32,712 bases of DNA from an uncultured Mycoplasmatota bacterium (GTDB taxonomy: Bacteria; Bacillota_I; Bacilli_A; RF39; UBA660), in assembly GCA_947303405.1 (NCBI GenBank), contig CAMYYH010000009.1, positions 1 to 32,712 of the forward strand. Direction: 5' to 3'. Position numbers and translations under genes: made by a program. Positions 1-7,751 of the stretch are shown one piece after another; the stretch's first letter is position 1; each line of letters starts with the position of its first letter. The notes under the pieces are model-generated. The model had not been told where the DNA came from. It saw only the letters and a program-made list of their open reading frames with translations, and made no database searches.

Positions 1-2
1 AA

Positions 3-662
3 GATAAAGTTAAATATCATCAAGATGATGAAATGTGGGATAAAGCAGAAAATGCTTTAAGAAAGATTATGGATGATATTGGTATGCCTTATGTAGAAAA
101 GATTGGTGAAGCTGCTTTCTATGGACCTAAATTAGATGTTCAATTAAAACCAGCTGTAGGTAATGAATTTAGTTTATCTACATGCCAAATAGATTTCTGT
201 CTACCTATGCTATTTGATTTAAAATATGTAGATCAAGATGGGGAGAAGAAAACTCCTGTAGTATTACATAGGGCAGTATTTGGTTCTATAGATAGAACTA
301 TAGCTTATTACTTGGAAGAGACTAGAGGATATCTTCCGCCATGGCTTGCTCCAGTACAAGTTAAAGTAATACCTGTTAATGAAAAATACCATTTAAATTA
401 TGCTAAAGAAGTATATGAAGAATTAAAAGAACTAGGTATTCGTGTTGAATTAGATGATCGTAATGAAAAACTATCTTATAAGACGAGAGAAGCGATTGTT
501 AAAAAGATACCTTATCTATTAGTTCTAGGTCAAAAAGAAGTAGATGATAATAGTGTTTCTTATCGTAGAAGCGGTTCAGAAGAAACTATTACGATATCAA
601 GAAAAGACTTTATTAAGCTGTTAAATGACGACATTAAAAATAAAGTTAGATACGATAAATAA
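3..662 (+). CDS. thrS: Threonine--tRNA ligase, C-terminal part (5' end outside window)
   Basis: Charges tRNA-Thr with threonine in the cytoplasm. Only the last 219 codons are in the window; the frame is already open at base 3, so the gene begins upstream. The visible part covers the end of the class II catalytic core, including the motif around 'GEAAFYGPKLD', the motif 3 stretch 'LHRAVFGSIDR' with its zinc-liganding His and ATP-binding Arg, and 'LPPWLAP', which leads into the anticodon-binding domain. That domain ends with the typical 'LSYKTREA' and 'KKIPYLLVLGQKE' segments. The stop is TAA at 660-662. A decayed lipoprotein gene follows closely. Identity is clear from the motifs. Any T-box or promoter would lie outside the window. 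Confidence 0.96.
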   Translation, partial: DKVKYHQDDEMWDKAENALRKIMDDIGMPYVEKIGEAAFYGPKLDVQLKPAVGNEFSLSTCQIDFCLPMLFDLKYVDQDGEKKTPVVLHRAVFGSIDRTIAYYLEETRGYLPPWLAPVQVKVIPVNEKYHLNYAKEVYEELKELGIRVELDDRNEKLSYKTREAIVKKIPYLLVLGQKEVDDNSVSYRRSGSEETITISRKDFIKLLNDDIKNKVRYDK

Positions 663-677
663 TATTAAGGACAGTAC

Positions 678-1025
678 ATGTTAAAAAATTATTATTAGTA
701 ATAATACTTTCAATTAGTTTGTGTGGATGCTCCTTAACGCAAAAGATAATGTATAAAAGAAGAGCATTAGATTCTTTTGAAAATAAGTATGGTATTAAGA
801 AAAAAGATATTATAATTAAATATTTTAGAATTAGAGAATGTTAAGGTGGATTATAGATTAAGTATTACTAAAGGAAAATATGGTACAAAATATTATGTTT
901 ATCTAACAGAGAGGAAAGACAATATATTATCTGTAAAGAATTATGTTGATAAAATATCAATTAAATGTGATAGAAATACTATGACCTTTCAAGGTAATGA
1001 ATTAATGTGTCAAGAACTTCCTTAG
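678..1025 (+). pseudogene. Decayed small lipoprotein gene (two frameshifts)
   Basis: ATG at 678 reads only seven codons before TAG. Shifting one base within the A-run at 683-688 gives M-L-K-K-L-L-L followed by 'VIILSISLCGCSLTQK', a short lipoprotein signal peptide with lipobox L-C-G-C. This frame runs to TAA at 842. The coding-like sequence continues in a third frame from about 816-830 ('ENVKVDYRLSITKGKYG', later 'YVDKISIKCD') to TAG at 1023-1025. The pieces read together as one lipoprotein of about 115 residues broken by two indels. The first lies in a homopolymer and could be a sequencing error or slippage; needing two argues for real decay. The ancestral function is not recognisable. Confidence 0.6.
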
Positions 1026-1036
1026 GGAAGTTCTTA
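1012..1036 (+). terminator. Perfect 10-bp hairpin over the lipoprotein stop codon
   Basis: AAGAACTTCC (1012-1021) pairs perfectly with GGAAGTTCTT (1026-1035) around a TTAG loop that holds the stop codon of the decayed gene. The tail (ATAATTTAGGG) is not a good T-run, so it may be a weak terminator or an mRNA-end stabilising stem. Confidence 0.5.
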
Positions 1037-1113
1037 TAATTTAGGGATTTTTAAAAAATATTATAATTTAAGTAGTATGTAAAACCATGGATGAGAAGTA
1101 TTATGATGGTATT

Positions 1114-1151
1114 AAAAACAAGACTAGATGAGATTAATAGTCTTGTTTTTT
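1114..1151 (+). terminator. Bidirectional rho-independent terminator
   Basis: ACAAGACTA (1118-1126) pairs with TAGTCTTGT (1138-1146). A T-run follows on the plus strand (1146-1151) and an A-run precedes the stem (1114-1118), so the minus strand also ends in Ts. It would stop transcription from the thrS side and also from the small minus-strand gene at 1184-1468. Confidence 0.8.
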
Positions 1152-1183
1152 GATATTTATATGAAGAATTTAGTTATATTTTT

Positions 1184-1468
1184 CTATAGCTTTGGCTTTG
1201 GTCCATTGTTTTTGAGAGAACAAAAAAAATCGTCCATGCATGGATTAAATGCATAATAGTCACGATTATTCCCTGCTACGGCTAGCGTTTTACTATATAC
1301 CTCTAGATATTCCGCTGTTGAAAAGGGAGTGTTATCTTTTTTAGTTATAATCATTGATATTCTATGTGGGAAAGAAATACTATATTTGTTTTCTTGCTGC
1401 AAAGAATAAAAAAGTGTTTTTCGGATATCTTCTCCGAGCATATCTATCCTGATTTCGTATGTAGCCAA
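1184..1468 (-). CDS. Small hypothetical protein (94 aa)
   Basis: I do not recognise this protein. It begins MATYEIRIDMLGEDIRKTLF and has a mixed alpha/beta look with no signal peptide or membrane segment. It contains two Cys near the C-terminus ('PCMDDFFC') and ends in a basic tail. The start is TTG at 1468-1466, because AGGAAGGAG lies eight bases upstream at the usual spacing; a GTG nine bases further upstream directly abuts the Shine-Dalgarno and is unlikely. It is a single-gene unit facing the thrS end and sharing the terminator at 1114-1151. The strong ribosome binding site and intact frame support it as a real gene. Confidence 0.7.
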   Translation of the reverse strand: MATYEIRIDMLGEDIRKTLFYSLQQENKYSISFPHRISMIITKKDNTPFSTAEYLEVYSKTLAVAGNNRDYYAFNPCMDDFFCSLKNNGPKPKL

Positions 1469-1622
1469 GTTGATCACTCCTTCCTAAAACTAATGATATA
1501 TTAATTATAGCATAATTAATTCAAGAGATTAGGAGAAGTTTAGAGTATCTCTCTCTTTCATTATAAGTTTTTTTATTATTCTTGTTTATGTGGTGTTTTA
1601 TAAATTGGAAATGTGTTCTTTA

Positions 1623-1651
1623 TATACATTTCTGGAATATTATATTATAAT
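1623..1651 (+). promoter_or_regulatory. Sigma-A type promoter for the exported protein gene
   Basis: A perfect -10 TATAAT lies at 1646-1651, with a partial -35 TATACA at 1623-1628 and 17-bp spacing. The transcript would have a very short leader before AGGTGAG (1661-1667). Confidence 0.6.
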
Positions 1652-1671
1652 TTATATAGTAGGTGAGTATA

Positions 1672-3681
1672 GTGAGTAGACTTGTTAAAAGGAGAAAATT
1701 TACTAATCGTAATAAAAAGATTGTTTTTATGTTAAGTATATGTGTTTTATTATTTATTACTATTGGTTATGCTTATTTAAGTGCTTCTTTATCTATAAAT
1801 GGAAATACAACAATTGCATCTAATAGTTGGGATATACATTTTGCTAATTTAAGTGTTACTAGTGGTTCAGTTACGGCTAGTGCTCCAGCGGCAATACAAA
1901 GTGGGAATACAAGTATTAGTTATTCTGTTGAGTTGGGTTTGCCTGGAGAGTATTATGAATTTAGTGTAGATGTAGTAAACGGAGGTACTATACCAGGTAA
2001 AGTATCTTTAGTTAATATTCAGGGTATAAGTAATGCTGCTGAACCATATTTAGAATCTAGTATTAAATATACAAATGGTAATCCGGTACAAGTAGATGAT
2101 TTATTAAATCCTGGAGCAAGCAAAAGAATAGTTGTTAGAGTAGGATATAAAGAAGATTTGAATTCTTTACCAGAAGATGATATAGAATTAGATTTAGAAT
2201 TAGATATAACTTATACTCAGGCTGATGAAGAAGAAATAACAACAGATACTATAATACAAGAATTAATTGCTGAAAACTCATCATGCTTTACTAAATATGA
2301 AGGACAAGTAACCGATCAAGTTGGACAAACAGTAACAGCGCAGAATGTCTACTTTAATAAATGTGCTGATAAAAGAAATATTAAATTTGCAGGATATTGT
2401 TGGCAGATGATAAGAACCACTGAAACTGGTGGTACAAAGATGATATATAATGGCGAGCCGGTTGATGGAAAGTGCGAGAGTTCCAGGGCTGATCATAAAG
2501 GAATAGTACAAGATGACGAAGTTGAAGAATATACAATGAATGGAAGTTATTTGTTTGGTAGTTCTTTCACATATGATTTAGATAATGATTCTTTTACTTT
2601 AGTTGAGACTAGTACTGGTACTTGGGATGACTATAATTATGAAGATGTTATTGGTAAATATACTTGTATGAGTAATAGTACTACTTGTACAACTATTTAT
2701 AATATAAATGGGTACGTTTCAGATACTGAAGCACTTGTTACAAAGTATACAATTGATACTCTTGATTATGCTGAGATAGGAAAAAGTTCATATAATGCTA
2801 ATTCTAATAGTCCGGCGACGGTCGGTTATATGTTTAATAAAGTGTATAATGTTATGAAAGGTGAAATTGTTGTACATGAAGGTGAAACCATTAAATTTGG
2901 TTCAGAATATATTTATAATCCCATTACTAATAGATATACTTTAACGGGAATTACCGAAGAAATTGCATATTCTTCCACTGAATTAGAACAGGATAATCTC
3001 CATTATACTTGTTTAAATGCTTCTGGTGAATGTGTTAATATTTATTTTGGTACATCATTTTGGATTTCTAAACATAAAGTAAATATCCAGTATATTTCTA
3101 TAAGTGAAGGTAAAGGAGTAGAGGACGCTTTAAATGAAATGCTTTTTGATAATGATGTTAATAGGCACAATTCTAGTATAAAAGGGGTTGTCGATTCATG
3201 GTATGCACAAAATCTATTTGATAAAACAAACTATTTAGAAGATGCTGTTTATTGTAATGCTAGAAATATTGTTGATAGTGCAGGTTGGGATTCAGATGGC
3301 CCGTTGAATAGTGATATGTATTTGGATTTTAATTCTCGGGCAGAAGAATACTCTTTGGGATGTCTAAATGGCACAGATCAGTTCTCTACTGCAAATAATT
3401 TAGCTAAGTTAGCATATCCTGTGGGATTAATTAATTCTGATGAAGTATACTATTTGAGTTCTACTTCTCTTCTTGCTGCAAAAGAATATTATTGGAACCT
3501 TACGCCTGTCGATTTTCGTAGTTATTCTAATTCTGTTTGGTTCACAGATTTGGAGGGAGGATCTTTTGAAGCTTGGCAGTCTTATATGAATCTTGGGGTG
3601 CGACCAGTAGTTTCGCTTAAATCGAGTGCATTAATAACTAAAGGGTCTGGTTCGGAAATTGATCCGTGGGTTGTTGAATAA
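1672..3681 (+). CDS. Large exported/cell-surface protein with paired cysteines
   Basis: A 669-residue protein with a basic N-terminus (MSRLVKRRKF) and one hydrophobic segment at about residues 17-36 ending 'IGYAYLSASLS', resembling the signals of TasA/SipW-cognate proteins. A beta-rich domain follows (about 40-185). A middle region carries two related copies of a roughly 55-60 residue unit, each ending in YTC-x6-C-x2-IY ('YTCMSNSTTC' and 'YTCLNASGEC'). The C-terminal end 'LGVRPVVSLKS' plus 'GSEIDPWVV' matches a tail common in Firmicutes surface proteins (DUF6273-like, from memory). GTG at 1672 is preferred over GTG at 1663 because AGGTGAG at 1661-1667 is correctly spaced only for 1672. Monocistronic, with its own promoter and terminator. 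Function unknown; adhesin or matrix-like is a guess. Confidence 0.8.
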   Translation: MSRLVKRRKFTNRNKKIVFMLSICVLLFITIGYAYLSASLSINGNTTIASNSWDIHFANLSVTSGSVTASAPAAIQSGNTSISYSVELGLPGEYYEFSVDVVNGGTIPGKVSLVNIQGISNAAEPYLESSIKYTNGNPVQVDDLLNPGASKRIVVRVGYKEDLNSLPEDDIELDLELDITYTQADEEEITTDTIIQELIAENSSCFTKYEGQVTDQVGQTVTAQNVYFNKCADKRNIKFAGYCWQMIRTTETGGTKMIYNGEPVDGKCESSRADHKGIVQDDEVEEYTMNGSYLFGSSFTYDLDNDSFTLVETSTGTWDDYNYEDVIGKYTCMSNSTTCTTIYNINGYVSDTEALVTKYTIDTLDYAEIGKSSYNANSNSPATVGYMFNKVYNVMKGEIVVHEGETIKFGSEYIYNPITNRYTLTGITEEIAYSSTELEQDNLHYTCLNASGECVNIYFGTSFWISKHKVNIQYISISEGKGVEDALNEMLFDNDVNRHNSSIKGVVDSWYAQNLFDKTNYLEDAVYCNARNIVDSAGWDSDGPLNSDMYLDFNSRAEEYSLGCLNGTDQFSTANNLAKLAYPVGLINSDEVYYLSSTSLLAAKEYYWNLTPVDFRSYSNSVWFTDLEGGSFEAWQSYMNLGVRPVVSLKSSALITKGSGSEIDPWVVE

Positions 3682-3685
3682 AAAT

Positions 3686-3708
3686 AAAAGCCTTTTGGGG
3701 CTTTTTTC
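3686..3708 (+). terminator. Rho-independent terminator after the surface protein
   Basis: AAAAGCC (3686-3692) pairs with GGCTTTT (3699-3705), followed by a T-run to 3707. It sits five bases after the stop codon. Confidence 0.85.
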
Positions 3709-3717
3709 TTAGAGTTT

Positions 3718-3740
3718 ATGATATAATTAAAGAGGAGATG
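3718..3740 (+). promoter_or_regulatory. Extended -10 promoter and RBS for cca
   Basis: TGATATAAT at 3719-3727 is an extended -10 (TGn plus perfect TATAAT). No convincing -35 is visible, because that position falls in the preceding terminator. GAGGAG follows shortly before ATG 3746. Confidence 0.6.
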
Positions 3741-3745
3741 GAACC

Positions 3746-4876
3746 ATGGATAAGAGTATTATTAAAATATTAAGTGTGATAGAAGATAATGGTTTTGAAG
3801 CTTATGTAGTTGGCGGTTATGTAAGGGATTTCTTGCTTGGTAAAGATACTAAGGATATTGATGTATGTACTAATGCTAAAGTAGTTGAATTAGTGGATAT
3901 ATTTAATGATTTTAATATAGTTAGTAATAATTATGGGGCGGTTAAATTTACTTATAATGATTATAAATTTGATATTACTACTTATAGAGAAGATGTTAAG
4001 TATAATGGTGATAGAAGAAGTTTGGAAATTAAATATGTAGATAATTTAGTAGAGGATATTAAAAGAAGAGATTTTACTTGTAATACTCTATGTATGAATA
4101 AAGAAGGAAATATAATAGATATTCTTAACGGTACAAAAGATATAAATGATAAAATAATTAGATGTGTAGGTAATATAAAAGAGAAAATGGAAGAGGATCC
4201 TTTAAGAATATTAAGAGCAATTAGATTTGCTACGGTATTAGATTTTAAAATAGAAGAAGATTTATATGAGTTTATTAAAGATAATAAGTCCTTAGTAGAT
4301 GGTTTATCTACGACTAGAATTAAAGAAGAATTATCTAAGATATTAGTTAGTAAGAGAGTAAAAAAAGGATTAGATTATTTGAAAAGACTACAATTAACTC
4401 AGTACATGGGAATAGATTTTGAAAATATAATTGTAGTTTCTGATATATGTGGAATGTATAGTCAGATGTCTTTTAGTAAAGAGTATCCTTTTACTATAAA
4501 AGAAAAAGAAAGTATGGATTCAATTAGAAAATTGGTTAATAGAGGGAAAATAGATAAATATTCTATAATTGAATATGGTTTATATACATGTTCAGTAGCT
4601 GGAGATATACTTGGTTATAAAAAAAGAGAAATAATAAATATGGAGAAGTCATTAGCTATTAAGAGTAGAAAAGATATAGCTATTACTGGTGATGAGATTT
4701 GTAAACTATTAGATATTGAACCATCTAAGGTAATAGGTATGGTGATTGAAGAAGTGTTTGTTCAAGTAGTAGAAGGTAATGTTAAGAATGATAAGATGGA
4801 TATAGTTAAGTATATACTTAATAATAGAAGGAAGTGGGTTAATGGTGAGACGAGGAGTTCTGAAGAAAGAGAATAA
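3746..4876 (+). CDS. cca: CCA-adding tRNA nucleotidyltransferase
   Basis: Adds or repairs the 3' CCA end of tRNAs. It is a class II nucleotidyltransferase of 376 aa, slightly shorter than usual. The head holds GGYVRD (about 23-28) and the catalytic D-x-D as 'DID' (37-39). The neck holds 'RRDFTCN' (107-113) and 'DPLRILRAIRFA' (151-162). The C-terminal half is alpha-helical body and tail and is less conserved. ATG 3746 follows a GAGGAG site. It overlaps the next gene, dnaD, by 35 bases, so the two are translated from one message. The order cca-dnaD-nth-ponA resembles the Bacillus subtilis region, which supports the assignment. A Bacillus-like single CCA enzyme, rather than a split A-adding/CC-adding pair, is assumed and not proven. 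Confidence 0.93.
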   Translation: MDKSIIKILSVIEDNGFEAYVVGGYVRDFLLGKDTKDIDVCTNAKVVELVDIFNDFNIVSNNYGAVKFTYNDYKFDITTYREDVKYNGDRRSLEIKYVDNLVEDIKRRDFTCNTLCMNKEGNIIDILNGTKDINDKIIRCVGNIKEKMEEDPLRILRAIRFATVLDFKIEEDLYEFIKDNKSLVDGLSTTRIKEELSKILVSKRVKKGLDYLKRLQLTQYMGIDFENIIVVSDICGMYSQMSFSKEYPFTIKEKESMDSIRKLVNRGKIDKYSIIEYGLYTCSVAGDILGYKKREIINMEKSLAIKSRKDIAITGDEICKLLDIEPSKVIGMVIEEVFVQVVEGNVKNDKMDIVKYILNNRRKWVNGETRSSEERE

Positions 4877-5501
4877 ATTTGTTGTAACTGATGTTCTATT
4901 AAAATTAGCAAAGATTAAAGAATTAAGTTTAAATGAGTTCTTAGTATTAATGTATTTAGATAATGATTATAATGATAATTTTGAAATTGAAGTAATGAGT
5001 AGAGCACTAGGTATAGATATGGAAATATGTTTAGAGAGTTTTAATTCATTACTTATGAAAGGCTTAGTAAGTATTGATTCTAAAAAAGATGAGAATAATA
5101 AATATAAAGAAGTAGTAAGTATAGATAATATATATAATGTTGTATCTATGGAAGAGGAAGAAGAGATAGAAGGGGACGAAATATTTAAAATATTTGAAGA
5201 AGAATTAGGTAGAACCCTTTCACAAACTGAGTTAGCATTAATAAATGGATGGTTAATATCTGGGACTAAAGAAGATATTATTATAGGGGCTTTAAAAGAA
5301 GCGATATTTAATGGAGTTACTAGTTTTAGATATATTGATAAGATTATATATGAATGGGAGAAAAAAGGGTTAAAAACAATGGATGAAGTAAATGAATATT
5401 TAAAGAATAGGAAGAGTGAAAGAAGTAAAGGGATAAAAGATATAGATAAAAAAGAATTAGAAGTATTAGATTATGATTGGTTGAATGCTGATGATAAGTA
5501 A
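4842..5501 (+). CDS. dnaD: DnaD-family primosome protein
   Basis: DnaD helps DnaB load the replicative helicase during replication initiation and restart. The 219-aa protein has an N-terminal winged-helix region (about 10-100, 'LSLNEFLVLMYL'), an acidic linker ('SMEEEEEIEGDE') and a C-terminal DnaB_2-type domain. That domain ends in the diagnostic Y-x3-I-x3-W pattern, here 'YIDKIIYEW'. ATG 4842 lies inside the end of cca and has AGAAGGAAG about ten bases upstream; a slightly later start cannot be excluded. Its last codons overlap nth. The position between cca and nth matches Bacillus gene order. Confidence 0.88.
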   Translation: MVRRGVLKKENKFVVTDVLLKLAKIKELSLNEFLVLMYLDNDYNDNFEIEVMSRALGIDMEICLESFNSLLMKGLVSIDSKKDENNKYKEVVSIDNIYNVVSMEEEEEIEGDEIFKIFEEELGRTLSQTELALINGWLISGTKEDIIIGALKEAIFNGVTSFRYIDKIIYEWEKKGLKTMDEVNEYLKNRKSERSKGIKDIDKKELEVLDYDWLNADDK

Positions 5502-6120
5502 TTTAAATGATAAGTTAGATATAATGTTTCCTGAGGCTAGGTGTGAATTAGAGTATAGTAAAGATTATGAGTTGTTAATAGCTACTGTTTTATCAGCACA
5601 ATGTACTGATAAAAGGGTTAATAGTTGTACTAAGATATTATTTGGCAAATATAAGAGTTTAGATAGCCTTTCTAAGGCAAACAAAAAGGATATAGAAGGC
5701 ATTATTAGATCTTGTGGTAATCAGATTAAAAAGAGTCAATATATCCTAGAAATAGCTAAAAGATTATTAAATGAATGTAATGGTATAGTACCTAATGATA
5801 GAAAGTATTTGGAAAGTTTACCAGGAGTAGGAAGAAAGACTACTAATATCGTATTATCTAATATATATAATTTGCCGGCTATAGCCGTTGATACTCATGT
5901 AGCAAGAGTAAGTAAAAGATTACGATTAGCTAATAAGAAAGATGATGTATTAGTAATAGAGAAGAAACTAATGAAGAAGATACCTGTAGATAAATGGGGG
6001 AGATCACATCATCAGTTAGTCTTGTTTGGTAGATATATTTGTAAAGCGGTTAAACCTGAGTGTGATAAATGTTTATTTTATGAAGAATGTAATAGTAAAG
6101 ATAAAAGAAATAGAATATAA
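5485..6120 (+). CDS. nth: Endonuclease III (DNA glycosylase/AP lyase)
   Basis: Base-excision repair enzyme that removes oxidised pyrimidines and cleaves the abasic site. It has the helix-hairpin-helix 'LPGVGRKTTNIVL' with catalytic Lys118, the catalytic Asp136 in 'AVDTHVARV', and a C-terminal [4Fe-4S] loop with spacing C-x6-C-x2-C-x5-C (Cys 186, 193, 196, 202). At 211 aa it is full length. ATG 5485 overlaps the dnaD stop; ATG 5491 is an alternative. All catalytic and cluster residues are present, so it should be active. It is translationally coupled to dnaD and is followed by the Nudix-synthetase fusion after 35 bases. Confidence 0.96.
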   Translation: MLMISNLNDKLDIMFPEARCELEYSKDYELLIATVLSAQCTDKRVNSCTKILFGKYKSLDSLSKANKKDIEGIIRSCGNQIKKSQYILEIAKRLLNECNGIVPNDRKYLESLPGVGRKTTNIVLSNIYNLPAIAVDTHVARVSKRLRLANKKDDVLVIEKKLMKKIPVDKWGRSHHQLVLFGRYICKAVKPECDKCLFYEECNSKDKRNRI

Positions 6121-6155
6121 TAGTAGATAAATTATTGAAAGACGTGGTGAAAACT

Positions 6156-7715
6156 ATGGCTATATTACAAACAACTCTTAGTCTATTAAGAAAAGGTAAT
6201 CAACTATTGCTTGCAAGGAAAAAGATAGGTTTTGGTGAAGGGAAATACAATGGAATCGGGGGAGAAGTTGAAAGTGGTGAAACTCCCGAACAAGCAATGA
6301 TAAGGGAAACAGAGGAAGAAATATTTGTTATGCCGACTAAGTATGATAGAGTTGGATATTTAGAGTTCGATGAATATTATAAAGGTGAAAAAAGGAGAAT
6401 AATATTTCATATATACTTAGTTAGTGAGTGGCAGGGAGAACCAAAGGAAAGCGAGGAGATGGATCCTAGATGGTTTGATTTGAATCGTATTCCTTATAAC
6501 GAAATGTTTCCTGATGATAGTTATTGGCTTCCTTTAATATTAAAAGGACAAAAAGTTAGAGCGTTTTTTGATTTTGATGAGAATTGGACTATTTTATCGA
6601 AAAGAATAAATGATTTTTATAAGAATATAAATATAGTTATAGATGGCCAAGCCGGATCTTGTGGCAAGGGTAAAATATGTGGATATTTAGCTAAAAAAGA
6701 TGGTTATAGAATATCTACTAATAATTGGTCTAGTAATGCCGGACATACATATGTAGAAAATAATGGACGAAAAATAGTAGTTAGTCATTTACCTATGGCT
6801 ATTGTTAATCCCGGTACAGAGCTTTGTATTAATGCTGGGGCGTTAATTACTCCTGAAACATTATTTAAAGAAATCGATGAGTATCAAGATTTAATTGGGG
6901 ATAGAAAAATATATATACATCCTAGAGCGATGATTATATTAGAAAAGCATAGAGAAATAGAAAGACAAACTATTGTGAGTGGTTCGACATTTAAGGGATG
7001 TGGAGCGGCTCAGGCTGATAAGATTATGAGAAGTAAAGATATAGTGCTTGCTAAAGATTATTTTAAAAATATAGATGATAAATATAAAAAGTATATTGAA
7101 GTTTCTGATACGGCAAAATTGTTGAATTCAGAAGCAGGGGAAGTAATGATAGAAGGAGCTCAAGGGCAAGACTTGGATATTAACTATGGGCTAGATTATC
7201 CTAATGTTACTAGTAGAATGTGTAGCGCAGCTCAATTAGTTGCTGATGCGGGGCTAAGTGTATTTATCGTAAAAGATGTTTATATGATTATTAGACCATA
7301 TCCGATTAGAATTAGTAATAAGACTAATATTGGTAAAGATATATATAGTGGAGATTATGCTGGAAGCAAGGAAATAACTTGGGAAAAAGTTGCTAAAAGA
7401 TGCGGTTGTCCTGTGGATTTAGTCGAGTTTACTACTGTTACTAAGAAAAAAAGAAGAGTTTTTGAAATGAACTGGGATAGACTTAAGTATAATGTAATGA
7501 TTAATAGACCAACACAGATAGTACTTAATTTTGCTCAGTATATTGATTATAAGGCTTATAAGTGTAATAACTATGATAAATTACCTAGGAAAGTTAAGAA
7601 TTTTATTTCTAAAATAGAAAAGGAAACGAAAGTACCTGTTACGTTAATTGGGACTGGAGAAAAAGATGAAGATATTATAGATATACGAGATAAGGTTTTT
7701 TATTCAGTTGAATAA
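6156..7715 (+). CDS. Nudix (MTH1-like) hydrolase fused to PurZ/PurA-like synthetase
   Basis: A 519-aa two-domain protein. Residues 1-155 are Nudix: the box at G36-x5-E42-x7-R50-E51-x2-E54-E55 lacks only the late Gly. N32 and F118-P-D120-D121 match the base-recognition Asn and W-P-D-D of human MTH1. Residues 158-519 are adenylosuccinate-synthetase-like: GSCGKGK (167-173), NAGHT with His197, GST (276-278), EGAQG (333-337) and TTVTKKKRRVF (426-436). PurA has Asp where S168 stands. PurA's NKxD-like guanine-specificity motif is replaced by LNFAQYID. Both changes, and TTVTKK.RRVF, resemble phage PurZ, which makes 2-aminoadenylosuccinate from dGMP and Asp using ATP (recalled, not searched). The inferred role is a coupled hydrolase plus aspartylating synthetase on C6-oxo purines. 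ATG 6156 is chosen over TTG 6135 because the Nudix fold starts there after GGTG. It occupies the nth-ponA interval. Confidence 0.85.
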   Translation: MAILQTTLSLLRKGNQLLLARKKIGFGEGKYNGIGGEVESGETPEQAMIRETEEEIFVMPTKYDRVGYLEFDEYYKGEKRRIIFHIYLVSEWQGEPKESEEMDPRWFDLNRIPYNEMFPDDSYWLPLILKGQKVRAFFDFDENWTILSKRINDFYKNINIVIDGQAGSCGKGKICGYLAKKDGYRISTNNWSSNAGHTYVENNGRKIVVSHLPMAIVNPGTELCINAGALITPETLFKEIDEYQDLIGDRKIYIHPRAMIILEKHREIERQTIVSGSTFKGCGAAQADKIMRSKDIVLAKDYFKNIDDKYKKYIEVSDTAKLLNSEAGEVMIEGAQGQDLDINYGLDYPNVTSRMCSAAQLVADAGLSVFIVKDVYMIIRPYPIRISNKTNIGKDIYSGDYAGSKEITWEKVAKRCGCPVDLVEFTTVTKKKRRVFEMNWDRLKYNVMINRPTQIVLNFAQYIDYKAYKCNNYDKLPRKVKNFISKIEKETKVPVTLIGTGEKDEDIIDIRDKVFYSVE

Positions 7716-7720
7716 ATAAT

Positions 7721-7750
7721 AAACCTCACATAATAATATGTGAGGTTTGT
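7721..7750. terminator. Bidirectional terminator between convergent genes
   Basis: A perfect 12-bp stem, AAACCTCACATA (7721-7732) with TATGTGAGGTTT (7737-7748), has an ATAA loop and T-rich flanks on both strands. It separates the nth/Nudix-synthetase operon from convergent ponA. Confidence 0.85.
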
Positions 7751-7751
7751 T

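Noticed and set aside
1087-1131. Short ATG frame of 14 codons before the 1114 terminator
   Set aside because: Very short, ends inside the terminator stem and lacks a ribosome binding site.
6156-7715. Prophage origin of the PurZ-like gene in place
   Set aside because: No integrase, structural, lysis or replication genes nearby; both flanks are conserved chromosomal genes.
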